NCBI GenBank assembly: GCA_016699325.1
Contig: CP064971.1
Coordinates: 310,001 to 374,000 of the forward strand
Direction of reading: 5' to 3'
From: Methanolinea sp.
GTDB lineage: Archaea; Halobacteriota; Methanomicrobia; Methanomicrobiales; Methanospirillaceae
Length of the DNA stretch: 64,000 bases
Position numbers and translations under genes: made by a program. The notes below the pieces were generated by a model. The model was not told the DNA's origin and ran no database searches. It worked only from the letters and a program-made list of their open reading frames with translations. Below are positions 17,398-26,597 of the stretch, in pieces. Position 1 is the stretch's first letter; every line of letters begins with the position of its first letter.

Positions 17398-18989
17398 GAG
17401 GGCGGGGCACCTGCCGGCTCTTTCTGCTGGGTGATCATCATATCGTCCACCCGCATTAGTAGGATGGCTGCTTCTGCAGAGCTCTGGATGGACTGGCGCT
17501 TGGACCGGTGAGGCTCGACCACTCCCTCTTTGAGCATATCGATGATCTTCCCGTTGTAGACATTGAGCCCGGCATACTTCTTCCCCTTTGCGTGGGCACT
17601 TTTCAGCTCGACCAGCTTGTCGAGAGGATTGAACCCCGAGTTCTCGGCAAGGGTCTGGGGAATGACCTCGAAGGAAGCGGCGTAGGCCTCGATGGCAAGC
17701 TGCACCCTTCCGCCGACCGTTGCTGCAAAGTCACGGATCTTCATCAGGAGCTCGGTCTCAACCGATCCGCCCCCGGCCAGCATCTTCCCGTCTTCCATGG
17801 CATCCATGACGACACGGGTGCCATCGACAACCGCCCGTTCAAGCTCATCGAGGAGATACTCGGTCGAGCCCCGGAGCAGGATGGTGACCGCCTTGGGGTT
17901 CCGGCACCCGGATATCTTCACGATCTCGATATCATCAGGCTGCTCAACGATCTCCGCAATTCCGAGGCTCTTTTCGGTCAGGTCCTCGGGCTTGTTCACG
18001 ATCTCGGCATTCAGTGCCAGGGCTGCGAACTTCATGTCCTTTTCAGGTACATCTTCGACAGCCAGCACCCCTCCCTTTGCGAGGTAATAGCCGACTGCAT
18101 CGGCGATGCTCTTCTGGCAGAGCAGCACGTTGGCACCGCTGTCGATGACCGCATCGGCCAGTTTCTTGAGGGCTTCCCGCTCCTGGGTGGAGAATGCGCT
18201 GATCTGGTCGCGGCTGCTGATCCGTATCTTTGCCTTGACCTGGGTTTTCTTGATCTCCATCTGGGTCGCAACCAGCGCAACCTTTGCGTTCCTGACCTTC
18301 CGGGGCATCTCTTCAGAGAACCGGGTCTTGTCCAGCACCACGCCGCGTACGAGCTCGGCGTCGTCCATCGTGTCTCCTCGCTGCTTCTTGATCAGGACGT
18401 TATCCTCATCGGCAACGATGGCCCCGTCCTTCTTTTCTGCAATGGTCATGACCGCATCGACAACGATGCCGTTAAGCTTGCTCTTGACCGATTCGATCGA
18501 CTTGCCGGTCATGGCGGTATCGGCGATCCTGACGAGATTTCCCCGGTCATACGGATCGATGGTCACGGCGAGTTCATCGAGGATCTCGAGTGCCTTGTGC
18601 ATACCCATGCGGTATCCCTGGGCGATGAGGGTGGGGTGGATCTTCTGGACTATGAGACGCTCGGCCTGTTCCATTAGCGATCCTACCAGCACGACGGCAG
18701 TTGTCGTGCCGTCGCCAACCTCCTCGTCCTGAGCCCTGGCAACCTCGATGACCATCTTTGCACCGGGGTGCTGGACCGAGATCTCGGACAGGATTGTTGC
18801 ACCGTCGTTGGTGATGGTAACATCGCCGGTCCCGGAGACGAGCATCTTGTCCATCCCCCGGGGGCCGAGGGTGGTTCTCACCGCGCTGGCAATAGCTTTT
18901 GCGGCAGCAATGTTGGAGCGCTGGGCTTCAAGCCCGCGGTTCCGCTCCACATTCTCCCTGAGAATAATAATTGGTTGTCCTCCAAGCAT
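17394..18989 (-). CDS. thsA: Thermosome (group II chaperonin) subunit
   Basis: A 531-residue ATP-dependent folding chaperonin subunit that forms double rings. Signature segments are TTLGPRGMDKMLV, ITNDGATILSEISVQHPGAK and QDEEVGDGTTTAVVLVGSL with the nucleotide-binding GDGTT, plus LAGGGSVETELLMKIRDFA in the C-terminal ATPase half. The tail is short (QQKEPAGAPPS) and lacks the GGM repeats of some homologues. Only one subunit gene is in the window. A strong TATA box and a GGAGGAT ribosome site precede it. Confidence 0.97.
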   Translation of the reverse strand: MLGGQPIIILRENVERNRGLEAQRSNIAAAKAIASAVRTTLGPRGMDKMLVSGTGDVTITNDGATILSEISVQHPGAKMVIEVARAQDEEVGDGTTTAVVLVGSLMEQAERLIVQKIHPTLIAQGYRMGMHKALEILDELAVTIDPYDRGNLVRIADTAMTGKSIESVKSKLNGIVVDAVMTIAEKKDGAIVADEDNVLIKKQRGDTMDDAELVRGVVLDKTRFSEEMPRKVRNAKVALVATQMEIKKTQVKAKIRISSRDQISAFSTQEREALKKLADAVIDSGANVLLCQKSIADAVGYYLAKGGVLAVEDVPEKDMKFAALALNAEIVNKPEDLTEKSLGIAEIVEQPDDIEIVKISGCRNPKAVTILLRGSTEYLLDELERAVVDGTRVVMDAMEDGKMLAGGGSVETELLMKIRDFAATVGGRVQLAIEAYAASFEVIPQTLAENSGFNPLDKLVELKSAHAKGKKYAGLNVYNGKIIDMLKEGVVEPHRSKRQSIQSSAEAAILLMRVDDMMITQQKEPAGAPPS

Positions 18990-18994
18990 CGGTT

Positions 18995-19037
18995 ATCCTC
19001 CAATGTGGTAAAAAATGGAATTGAACTTCTATATAAA
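18995..19037 (-). promoter_or_regulatory. Thermosome promoter and ribosome binding site
   Basis: The minus strand carries GGTTTATATAG (TATA box at 19030-19037) and GGAGGAT (19001-18995) 6 bases before the ATG. This is among the best promoter matches in the window, as expected for an abundant chaperonin. Confidence 0.7.
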
Positions 19038-19072
19038 CCAATCCATATTTCAAAAGAGTGTGAGTATCCGTG

Positions 19073-19693
19073 TCAGTCGATACGGGAAATCCTGAAGAGC
19101 GAGTATACCGGCACGCCGTCAATATCCCTGATGCCGCGCTTGTCAAAGAGAACCAGGACTGCGATCGGGTTTCCACCGTGCTTGCGGACATACCGGACAA
19201 CCTCGTGCATGGTTGTCCCTGAAGTGATCACGTCATCAACGATAATGCACCGTTCCCCTGAAATCTGGGCAAAATTGCCGCTGATCGAACCGACCGGAGG
19301 ATCTCTAGTGCTCTGTTTTGCAGGGTGGTATATGGCGAGCGCCACGTCTTCGGCAACAGCGATGAGGGTGGCAATCGGGATCCCCGAGATCGCGATCCCC
19401 ACGATAGCACTGGGGAACAGTTCGGGCGGGGCTTCACCCTTCGGCTCGCTGCTGGCAGCCGAGTAATAGAGTTTCAGCATCATCATGGCCAGGTCATCGA
19501 GCAGCGGGCCCTTGCTGCTCACGGCAGTCCAGTCGATACCGACATCCTTCGGGGTTACACCACCCTTCTGCTGGGTCAGGAGCCAGGTGACGGTCTCTAC
19601 GGAGAGGCTCAGCTCGTCGGCAATCTGCCCGGGGCTGTGGCCATCTGAAAGAAGTGCCCGTGCTCGCTGGATCAGCTCGTCAAGCGAAGACAT
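19073..19693 (-). CDS. gfcR: PyrE-like phosphoribosyltransferase regulator (GfcR family)
   Basis: 206 residues from ATG 19693. Residues 1-60 form a helix-turn-helix (ALLSDGHSPGQIADELSLSV). The rest is a type I phosphoribosyltransferase domain with the PRPP loop CIIVDDVITSGTTMHEVV. This fusion is the archaeal 'orotate phosphoribosyltransferase-like protein', represented by haloarchaeal GfcR, a transcription regulator of sugar metabolism, not a pyrimidine enzyme. The true orotate phosphoribosyltransferase is at 56289. Its TATA element (GAATTAAATAG on the minus strand, about 19717-19727) lies in the last codons of nob1. Confidence 0.85.
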   Translation of the reverse strand: MSSLDELIQRARALLSDGHSPGQIADELSLSVETVTWLLTQQKGGVTPKDVGIDWTAVSSKGPLLDDLAMMMLKLYYSAASSEPKGEAPPELFPSAIVGIAISGIPIATLIAVAEDVALAIYHPAKQSTRDPPVGSISGNFAQISGERCIIVDDVITSGTTMHEVVRYVRKHGGNPIAVLVLFDKRGIRDIDGVPVYSLFRISRID

Positions 19694-19715
19694 TGCAAGA
19701 AAAGTATGCACAACG

Positions 19716-20171
19716 CTATTTAATTCTTCTTTTAATTGCAGCCCCGCACACCGGGCACTCTCCGGGCCCTTCGTACGGTCTCCCGCACCCGGTGCACCGG
19801 TACTGCCAGGTGATGCGCCGTGCTCCCTTCTGGTGGATGGGGATGACCGGGACACCCATCCGGTATGCTGCGTTCTGGAGGGCGTAGTCATCAGTGACGA
19901 CTTCCGCCCCGAGCTCGAGGGCGAGGGCAAGGACGCCCTGATCAGTCTCTGATAACGCTTCTCCTTCTCCGATCCGTCCGGCAACATCCCTGACCCTGGC
20001 CTGCGCTTCCCGCCCCGGTTCCCGGACCGTGAGGCCCGATTCGCAGAGCAGGTCGAGACGGACCCTTGAACGCAGGTCCTTCAGCTCGGCAACAACATGG
20101 GGGGTGGTATAAAGCTCGCCGGACAGCGCGATTGCCGAGAAGAAGGCTGAAGCATCGAGTACCGCCCTCAT
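19716..20171 (-). CDS. nob1: NOB1-family endoribonuclease (PIN domain plus zinc ribbon)
   Basis: 151 residues from ATG 20171. The PIN nuclease domain starts MRAVLDASAFFSA, with the catalytic Asp near residue 6; further acidic residues lie in LSETDQGVLALALELG and VVTDDYALQNAA. The C-terminal zinc ribbon is YRCTGCGRPYEGPGECPVCG. NOB1 cleaves the 3' end of pre-16S rRNA during small-subunit maturation. The start overlaps the rtcA stop as ATGA, so an RNA-processing pair is coupled with prs. Confidence 0.93.
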   Translation of the reverse strand: MRAVLDASAFFSAIALSGELYTTPHVVAELKDLRSRVRLDLLCESGLTVREPGREAQARVRDVAGRIGEGEALSETDQGVLALALELGAEVVTDDYALQNAAYRMGVPVIPIHQKGARRITWQYRCTGCGRPYEGPGECPVCGAAIKRRIK

Positions 20172-21145
20172 CGCCGGAACTCCACCAGGTAGTTCTTCCT
20201 GACTTCTACAGGCAACCCGAACAGGGAGAGGAGCCAGCACATGGTACGGGCATGGAGGGTGAACTCCGGAGCGGTATAGGATCCCCCGCCACGGGCAAGG
20301 TACAGCAGGAGCTGGTCGCTCAGGTGCAGATCGACATCTCCACCGGACCGGAGCTCTGCCACCAGTCCCGCCGCCGCTGTGTCCCCAACCCTCTCTGCCG
20401 CAAGCCCCCTCCTTCCAAGGGCACAGGACCCTTTCGCACCGTTCCAGGCCGTGCAGGAGCTCCCGGTTCCCGGGCCCGGGAAGCGGCTGATGCTCACCGG
20501 GTACTCCCTGCCGGTCTCTTTCACGAGGAAGTCCCGGGCGCTGGCCGCCTGGCGGTCAGCCACATGCCCTGGCAGCCCGGATGAGCAGGACCTGATGCCC
20601 CGATTTTCCACCCCGCTGGCAGTTATCCGCGGAATGGCAGCCGGTTCGACTGTTATACGGACGACCCCTCCGCCTGTTGGATAATATCCCCTGCGGAGGA
20701 TGTCGACCTGCACGCCGGTCCCGGCCGGCCCGAGCACCGGGAGGAACACTTCGGTGAAATAATCGATGGTGGGGCTGAACTGCACTTCCGTTCCGCCCTG
20801 CACCTGGAGAGAGCCCCCTTTTTCGAGTGCCACGGGAAGCCAGGCCTGGAGGACCAGCGGGATGCTCCCGGCCGTGCCGACATCAACCGATATATCGCTG
20901 CACACGATGGGGCCGGGAATGAAGGAGAGCCGGGCGCTCCCTGGGACATTGCCCGTGACACGGGCCTCACATGCCAGGGCTACGGCCCTGACTGCGGCAC
21001 AGTGCTGGTTGGCAAGGCCCGGGCGGGGCCGCTTCTTCCTGATGGAGACCACTTCGACAGGGGTCCCGGTGACCGCGGAGAGGGCGACAGCCGCCCGGAC
21101 GATCTGGCCGCCCCCTTCCAGCTGCGATCCATCGATGCGAAGCAT
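20168..21145 (-). CDS. rtcA: RNA 3'-terminal phosphate cyclase
   Basis: A 325-residue RtcA-type cyclase that converts RNA 3'-phosphate to a 2',3'-cyclic phosphate using ATP. Recognised by LRIDGSQLEGGGQIVRAAVA, RGYYPTGGGVVRITV and the C-terminal DVDLHLSDQLLLYLA, which holds the histidine that becomes adenylated. Length is normal for the family. It starts one base after the prs stop and overlaps nob1, so prs-rtcA-nob1 is one minus-strand unit. RtcB, the ligase partner in many organisms, is not in the window. Confidence 0.93.
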   Translation of the reverse strand: MLRIDGSQLEGGGQIVRAAVALSAVTGTPVEVVSIRKKRPRPGLANQHCAAVRAVALACEARVTGNVPGSARLSFIPGPIVCSDISVDVGTAGSIPLVLQAWLPVALEKGGSLQVQGGTEVQFSPTIDYFTEVFLPVLGPAGTGVQVDILRRGYYPTGGGVVRITVEPAAIPRITASGVENRGIRSCSSGLPGHVADRQAASARDFLVKETGREYPVSISRFPGPGTGSSCTAWNGAKGSCALGRRGLAAERVGDTAAAGLVAELRSGGDVDLHLSDQLLLYLARGGGSYTAPEFTLHARTMCWLLSLFGLPVEVRKNYLVEFRR

Positions 21146-21146
21146 C

Positions 21147-21989
21147 TCACCGGGTTCCGCTCACCACGGTCCCTGCCGCTGAATAAGCGCTGCAGGCCTG
21201 TTCGATCGTATCACTGGCAGCGACCTGGGAAACCCCTGATGCGACCAACCGGGCATATGCCCCGCCGGCAAAGACACCGTGGACGCAGGCTGCCGTAACA
21301 TTCAGTGCCCCCTGGGCCGACAGGAGCCCGGCTGCCGTGGCAATGGTCCCGCCCGTTGAAATGATATCGTCAACGATGACCACCTCTCTCCCTTCAACAG
21401 GGAGGCGCTTTGGCTCGATCCTCACCTCGTCTCCTGAAATGCGGGTCTTCTCAAGGTGGTCGCAGTCCCAGTCTCCAACGGCGGCGACCGTTGCTGCGAA
21501 CGGCACGGCCCCGCCATCCGGGGCGAGGATGAGGGGGTCGGTATACCCGCAGCGGCCAAGATACGCACCGATCTCAGGGGCGAGAGACAGGTTCTCGACA
21601 GGAACGGTAAAATGGCGCAGCACTGCCGGATCGTGGATATTTATTGTATAGATTCGGGATACTGCCGATGAGAGTGCCCGTGCCACGGCCCGTGCCGAGA
21701 GCGGCTCGCCGGGATGGAACTGCTTGTCCTGCCGGGCATACCCCATGTACGGGAGGAGCAGGATGGGCGGGGAACCGGAGCAGGCATCGATGAGCAGGAG
21801 GAGCTGGACGAGCGAATCGCTGTCCACCACGCTTCCCACGACCAGGATCTCATCGTCTATCCATCCGGCCCGCAGATAGTGTTCGCCGTCAGGAAACCGT
21901 GAAAATTTCACGTCTACGAGGTCCCAACCGCCTTCGCGGGCGATACGGGCTGCCAGGACCTGCGAATACTCGGTGCTGATAACTTTCAT
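21147..21989 (-). CDS. prs: Ribose-phosphate pyrophosphokinase (PRPP synthase)
   Basis: 280 residues. Makes PRPP from ribose 5-phosphate and ATP for purine, pyrimidine and histidine synthesis. Visible motifs are SRFPDGEHYLR, LLPYMGYARQDKQFHPGE (catalytic loop), LAPDGGAVPFAATVA and the PRPP-binding VVIVDDIISTGGTIATAA. The short archaeal form is expected. It is divergent from lonB. The minus-strand TATA-like TTTAAGTACTT lies about 22 bases before the ATG, suggesting a short or absent leader. Confidence 0.95.
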   Translation of the reverse strand: MKVISTEYSQVLAARIAREGGWDLVDVKFSRFPDGEHYLRAGWIDDEILVVGSVVDSDSLVQLLLLIDACSGSPPILLLPYMGYARQDKQFHPGEPLSARAVARALSSAVSRIYTINIHDPAVLRHFTVPVENLSLAPEIGAYLGRCGYTDPLILAPDGGAVPFAATVAAVGDWDCDHLEKTRISGDEVRIEPKRLPVEGREVVIVDDIISTGGTIATAAGLLSAQGALNVTAACVHGVFAGGAYARLVASGVSQVAASDTIEQACSAYSAAGTVVSGTR

Positions 21990-22030
21990 CCGATCCTACC
22001 TCATGCTGAAAGTACTTAAACTACCATGCA

Positions 22031-22041
22031 TAATTTATATT
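22031..22041 (+). promoter_or_regulatory. TATA box of lonB
   Basis: AATTTATAT lies about 40 bases upstream of ATG 22074. Because it falls after the in-frame ATG at 22026, the longer start is untenable. Confidence 0.6.
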
Positions 22042-22073
22042 ACCGTATATCTTTTCGTGAGGTAAATCCGAGC

Positions 22074-23990
22074 ATGGAAGACGTGGAATCCGGTCAAGAG
22101 AGCCAGGAGGAACTTTTTTCCCTGGACATCCATGAGGAGAGCTCATCCGAGATCGACGTCCCCCAAAGCCTCATCGACCAGGTGATCGGGCAGGAACACG
22201 CAGTCGAAGTCATCAGGAAAGCCGCTATCCAGAGGCGGCACGTGATGATGATCGGGAGCCCGGGGACCGGCAAGTCGATGCTGGCCAAGGCGATGGCCGA
22301 GCTGCTGCCCAAGGAGGACATGCAGGATATCCTGGTCTACCCCAACTCGGACGACCCGAACAACCCCATCGTCAGGACAGTCCCGGCCGGGCGGGGCAAG
22401 CAGATCGTCACCGCCCACAAGGCTGAGGCCCGCAAGAAGATACAGCTCAGGAACACTCTGCTAATGCTCCTGATCTTTGCTATCGTGGGCTATTCGTTCA
22501 TAACCTACCAGTGGTTAATGGGCATCATCGCCGCTGCATTCGTCTTCATGGCTATGCGGTATGCGACCCCACGCGAGGAGGCCATGGTCCCGAAGCTCCT
22601 GGTGACCAACGATGCCACCGCCACTGCCCCCTTCCTCGATGCCACCGGTTCGCATGCAGGAGCGCTTCTTGGAGATGTCCGCCACGACCCCTTCCAGAGC
22701 GGCGGGCTCGAGACACCGAGCCATGACCGGGTCGAGGCCGGGGCTATCCACCGGGCGCACAGGGGAGTGCTGTTCATCGACGAGATCAACACCCTAACCC
22801 CTCACTCCCAGCAGAACCTGCTCACCGCACTCCAGGAAGGCGAATTCCCCATTACCGGCCAGAGCGAGCGGTCGAGCGGGGCGATGGTGCGGACCGAACC
22901 GGTCCCCTGCAGGTTCATCATGATTGCGGCCGGCAACCTTGACGCCATCCAGGGAATGCATCCCGCGCTCCGGTCCCGGATCCGGGGATACGGCTACGAG
23001 GTCTATATGGGTGAAAGTATGCCCGATACCCCCGAGAACCGCGAGAAGTTCATCAGGTTCATCGCCCAGGAGATAAAAAACGACGGAAAGATCCCCCACT
23101 TCGATAAAACCGCCATGGAAGAGATCATCAGGGAGGCTCGCCGTCGGTCCAACCGGAAGGGTCACCTGACCCTCAAGCTCCGGGACATGGGTGGCCTGAT
23201 CCGGGTCGCGGGCGACCTCGCACGCCAGCAGGGGGCGGATGTCACCACCGCCGATCATGTGATCGCGGCAAAGAAGACTGCCCGATCTATCGAGGACCAG
23301 GTCTCCGACGAATATATCGGGAGGAGCCGCGAGTACGAGCTGACTGTCATCGAGGGGACCCGCGTGGGAAGGGTCAACGGCCTTGCGGTCATGGGCAGCG
23401 ATTCGGGATCCGTGCTCCCGATCATGGCCGAGGTGACCACTGCGCAGGGAGCGAGCGGCACGGTCATCGCCACCGGTATGCTGAAGGAGATCGCCCAGGA
23501 ATCGATCAAGAACGTCTCGGCCATCCTGAAAAAGTTCACCGGCAAGGATATCCGCGATATGGATGTCCACATCCAGTTCATCGGGACGTACGGCGGAGTG
23601 GAAGGCGATTCGGCATCCATTTCGGTGGCGACGGCAGTCATCAGCGCCATAGAATCGATCCCGGTGCGGCAGGATATTGCCATGACCGGGTCGCTCTCGG
23701 TCAGGGGCGATGTGCTCCCGGTCGGCGGGGTTACCTACAAGATCGAGGCCGCAGCAAAGGCGGGGATATCCACGGTGCTGATCCCGGCAGCCAACCTCGA
23801 TGATGTCCTCATCGAAGAACGATACCGGGAGAAGGTGAAGGTCATCCCGGTTGACAATATCGAGGAGGTGCTCAAGATCGCTCTCGTCCCGGAGAACCGC
23901 GAAGGTTTCCTGAACAAGCTCCGCAGGGTGGCGATTTCAACCTCCGGAAAACTCATCGAAGGTTCCGGTTTCTCCCCCTCTGCAGTCTGA
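22074..23990 (+). CDS. lonB: Archaeal membrane-bound ATP-dependent protease LonB
   Basis: About 638 residues. The AAA+ module has Walker A GSPGTGKSMLAKAMAELLP and Walker B VLFIDEINTLTPHSQQNLL. Two membrane helices are inserted near residues 130-165 (LLMLLIFAIVGYSFITYQWL, IIAAAFVFMAM), the archaeal LonB hallmark that anchors the protease to the inner face of the membrane. The C-terminal protease domain has the catalytic serine in GDSASISVA and the catalytic lysine in VGGVTYKIEAAAKAG. It degrades misfolded proteins. It heads a lonB-tldD-tldE-small membrane protein series with tiny gaps or overlaps. Confidence 0.96.
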   Translation: MEDVESGQESQEELFSLDIHEESSSEIDVPQSLIDQVIGQEHAVEVIRKAAIQRRHVMMIGSPGTGKSMLAKAMAELLPKEDMQDILVYPNSDDPNNPIVRTVPAGRGKQIVTAHKAEARKKIQLRNTLLMLLIFAIVGYSFITYQWLMGIIAAAFVFMAMRYATPREEAMVPKLLVTNDATATAPFLDATGSHAGALLGDVRHDPFQSGGLETPSHDRVEAGAIHRAHRGVLFIDEINTLTPHSQQNLLTALQEGEFPITGQSERSSGAMVRTEPVPCRFIMIAAGNLDAIQGMHPALRSRIRGYGYEVYMGESMPDTPENREKFIRFIAQEIKNDGKIPHFDKTAMEEIIREARRRSNRKGHLTLKLRDMGGLIRVAGDLARQQGADVTTADHVIAAKKTARSIEDQVSDEYIGRSREYELTVIEGTRVGRVNGLAVMGSDSGSVLPIMAEVTTAQGASGTVIATGMLKEIAQESIKNVSAILKKFTGKDIRDMDVHIQFIGTYGGVEGDSASISVATAVISAIESIPVRQDIAMTGSLSVRGDVLPVGGVTYKIEAAAKAGISTVLIPAANLDDVLIEERYREKVKVIPVDNIEEVLKIALVPENREGFLNKLRRVAISTSGKLIEGSGFSPSAV

Positions 23991-23994
23991 TACC

Positions 23995-25326
23995 ATGCCC
24001 GGTGTCCGGTACTACGATATCCGCCACGTGCAGGGCCAGGTAACCCACATCGATATCGACAACGGCGTGTGCGAATCCGCAGCCAGCTCGTTTTTCGATC
24101 ATGCTGTAATCCGTGCACTCTCGCGGCAGGGATGGGGGATCCTCACCGTCGACGACTTCCAGGAGGTTCGCAGGAACGAAATCGGCTCCCTGGTTGACCG
24201 GGCAGCATCCATCGCCGCCATCTGCGAGGAGGACATATCCCTCTCCCAGCCGGTGCGTGGGAGTCATGAAGTGCCCCGGATGGCCGAGGATCCCCGCGAT
24301 GTCAGTCTCGCAGAGAAGGCCGGGATCCTCCTTGAACTCGAGCGGTCGGCACGGATCCCCGGGATCCAGAATACCCGGATCAATTACATCGAGCGGTTCG
24401 AGAAAACCCGGTTCTGCGACAGCACCGGTTATGAGAACGAGTTCGAGACCTGCCGGAGCGGGTTTGGCGTCCTTGTCGTTGCAGCGCGAAACGGCACCCT
24501 CCAGATGGGATACGAGCGGCGGCACACCATCAGGGGGCTCAATATCCGGCACCAGCAGGAACTGGCCCGTTCTGCGGCGGAGCGAGCGATCTTGCTGCTG
24601 GACGCACGGCCTGCCCGCGGCGGGACCATGCGGGCGGTGCTTGATCCCGAGCTGGCCGGGGTCTTTGCCCATGAGGCGGTAGGCCATGCCAGCGAGGCGG
24701 ACCTCGTCCAGGAAGGTAGTTCGGTGCTCGCCGGAAAGATCGGCGAGCGGATCGGGACCGCTGCAGTGACCATCGTGGACGATCCATCCCTTCCCGAGTT
24801 CGGCTTTGAGCCGTTCGATGCCGAGGGATCGGCTACCGGCCGGACGGAGATTATCCGGCAGGGGATACTCTCGAACTACCTCCACTCCAGGGAGACGCTT
24901 GCCGCGGTCGGCAACGGCCAGGCCGGCCATGCCCGGGCAGCAGCAGGGGAGCCCCCGCTGGTCAGGATGAGCAATACTTATTTCGAGGCCGGGGAGAGCA
25001 CCAGGGAGGAAATTCTCGCCGAATGCAGGCATGGAATTCTCCTGAAGGGGTCCAGGGGAGGCCAGGTCGACCCGGGGCGGGGCGTGTTCCAGTTCAATGC
25101 GGAATACGGGTACCTCATCGAGGATGGTGATTGCACGACCATGGTGCGGGACGTCTCGCTTTCCGGTGAGATCCTCAAGACACTCTTCTCGATATGCCTC
25201 TGTGGAAACGAGGTGAAGATGCACCAGGGATTCTGCGGCAAGGGAGGGCAGAGCGTTCCGGTAAGCGACGGTGCACCCTATCTTCTCCTTGACGGTGCTG
25301 TGGTGGGCGGCAGTGGAGATTCTTGA
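23995..25326 (+). CDS. tldD: TldD-family zinc metalloprotease
   Basis: A 443-residue TldD-type peptidase. The zinc motif HEAVGHASEAD has His226, Glu227 and His231 (HExxxH); a second metal-site region near FQFNAEYGYLIEDGD and a closing CGKGGQSVPVSDGAP are also present. In bacteria TldD/TldE form a heterodimer that cuts unfolded peptides and modified peptide precursors. It begins 4 bases after lonB and overlaps tldE by 14 bases, implying stoichiometric synthesis. Confidence 0.93.
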   Translation: MPGVRYYDIRHVQGQVTHIDIDNGVCESAASSFFDHAVIRALSRQGWGILTVDDFQEVRRNEIGSLVDRAASIAAICEEDISLSQPVRGSHEVPRMAEDPRDVSLAEKAGILLELERSARIPGIQNTRINYIERFEKTRFCDSTGYENEFETCRSGFGVLVVAARNGTLQMGYERRHTIRGLNIRHQQELARSAAERAILLLDARPARGGTMRAVLDPELAGVFAHEAVGHASEADLVQEGSSVLAGKIGERIGTAAVTIVDDPSLPEFGFEPFDAEGSATGRTEIIRQGILSNYLHSRETLAAVGNGQAGHARAAAGEPPLVRMSNTYFEAGESTREEILAECRHGILLKGSRGGQVDPGRGVFQFNAEYGYLIEDGDCTTMVRDVSLSGEILKTLFSICLCGNEVKMHQGFCGKGGQSVPVSDGAPYLLLDGAVVGGSGDS

Positions 25327-26596
25327 CGATGTTCTGAGAACCGGCAGCAGGTCTGCCGATGAGATCGAAGTCTATCTCGTGGAAGGGCAGTCAGTCTCTG
25401 CAGAGCTGAAGCGGGAAGTGGTGAGCAGGTCCATCGAATCCCGGCACGTCAGCCTCTCCATCCGGACCATTAGCGGAGGAAAGATCGGTACCTCGTCAAC
25501 CAGCAACCCGGCCGATTGGCAAAGGTGCCTTGAGGCGGCACTTGCCAGCGGGAGGCTTGCTACCCCGCAGGCATGGAACGGCCTGCCTGAGCCGCAGTCG
25601 CTCGGGGGCCCCGATCTCTCGTATGACCCTGCCGTCAGGCCCGGGCCTGTCGCCGTGCAGGGGATGCTCGAGGCAATGGTGGAAGGTGCCATGTGCCACC
25701 CGGTCCAGGTCACATCGGGCGGAGCCACGATGTCCACGGGAACGGTGGCCATCGCCAACAGCCACGGGACATGGTATTCCCGGAACCAGAGCCTGGTATC
25801 CGCATCGCTCGAGACCATCCGGAAGAATTCAACGGGGTATGAGTTCGAGACCTCCTGCTCACCCGATTTCGATCCCGCGTCGATCGGAGACCGTGCCGGG
25901 TTTCTTGCCGCATCTTCGGTGAACGGCTCCGATATCCCCACCGGCACCTACGACATTGTCCTCTCTCCTCTTGCCGCAGCCCAGCTCATCTCCGCAGTCC
26001 TCGTCCCGGCACTTTCGGGCAGGAACGTCCATGCCGGGCGTTCACGGCTTGCCGGGCTGATCGGGACACCGGTTGCCGACCCTGCAATCTCGGTCTACGA
26101 TGACCCGCTCCTTCCGGGAAGGCCAGGAAGTACCAGGTGGGATGCCGAGGCCACACCGACCCGGAGGGTACCGTTTATAACGGACGGTACCCTCAGGGAG
26201 TTTGCATACGACCTTAAGACCGCGTACCGTCACGGTACGGAAAGCACCGGGAGTGCGGTCCGTTCCGGTTCAGGCGGGCTTCCTGCCATTGGCCATCACA
26301 ACATGGTGATCGCAGGACCGGAAACCGCCCTGATGGATGAACCCGCCATATTCATCCAGGACGTGGTCGGGGCACACACCGCAAACCCGCTCTCCGGCGA
26401 CTTCTCGGTTGAACTCACCAATCCTTTCCGGGTGAAGGACGGGACGTTCGAGGCCCCGGTCAGGAAGGCAATGCTCTCCGGGAATGTCTTTGATCTCCTC
26501 ACCAGCGTCGCCGGTCTTGGCCAGGACCGGCGGAACATCGGGTCACTGGTCCTCCCTTCCATAAGGTTAAACGATCAGCACATCATTGGAGGATAG
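25313..26596 (+). CDS. tldE: TldE/PmbA-family protease partner subunit
   Basis: About 427 residues from GTG 25313 (MEILDDVLRTGSRSADEIEV); a longer in-frame start at 25271 lies inside tldD and is less likely. It lacks the HExxxH motif, as expected of TldE/PmbA, the inactive half of the heterodimer. The closing segment NPFRVKDGTFEAPVRKAML, with the preceding VVGAHTANPLSGDFSVE, is diagnostic. It acts with TldD. Confidence 0.92.
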   Translation: MEILDDVLRTGSRSADEIEVYLVEGQSVSAELKREVVSRSIESRHVSLSIRTISGGKIGTSSTSNPADWQRCLEAALASGRLATPQAWNGLPEPQSLGGPDLSYDPAVRPGPVAVQGMLEAMVEGAMCHPVQVTSGGATMSTGTVAIANSHGTWYSRNQSLVSASLETIRKNSTGYEFETSCSPDFDPASIGDRAGFLAASSVNGSDIPTGTYDIVLSPLAAAQLISAVLVPALSGRNVHAGRSRLAGLIGTPVADPAISVYDDPLLPGRPGSTRWDAEATPTRRVPFITDGTLREFAYDLKTAYRHGTESTGSAVRSGSGGLPAIGHHNMVIAGPETALMDEPAIFIQDVVGAHTANPLSGDFSVELTNPFRVKDGTFEAPVRKAMLSGNVFDLLTSVAGLGQDRRNIGSLVLPSIRLNDQHIIGG

Positions 26597-26597
26597 G

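Noticed and set aside
19073..19693. Annotation as pyrimidine-pathway orotate phosphoribosyltransferase
   Set aside because: It has an N-terminal helix-turn-helix, and a canonical PyrE is present at 56289-56807. The regulator family fits better.
22026..22073. Upstream ATG for LonB
   Set aside because: The TATA box at 22031-22041 lies after this ATG, so it cannot be in the transcript.
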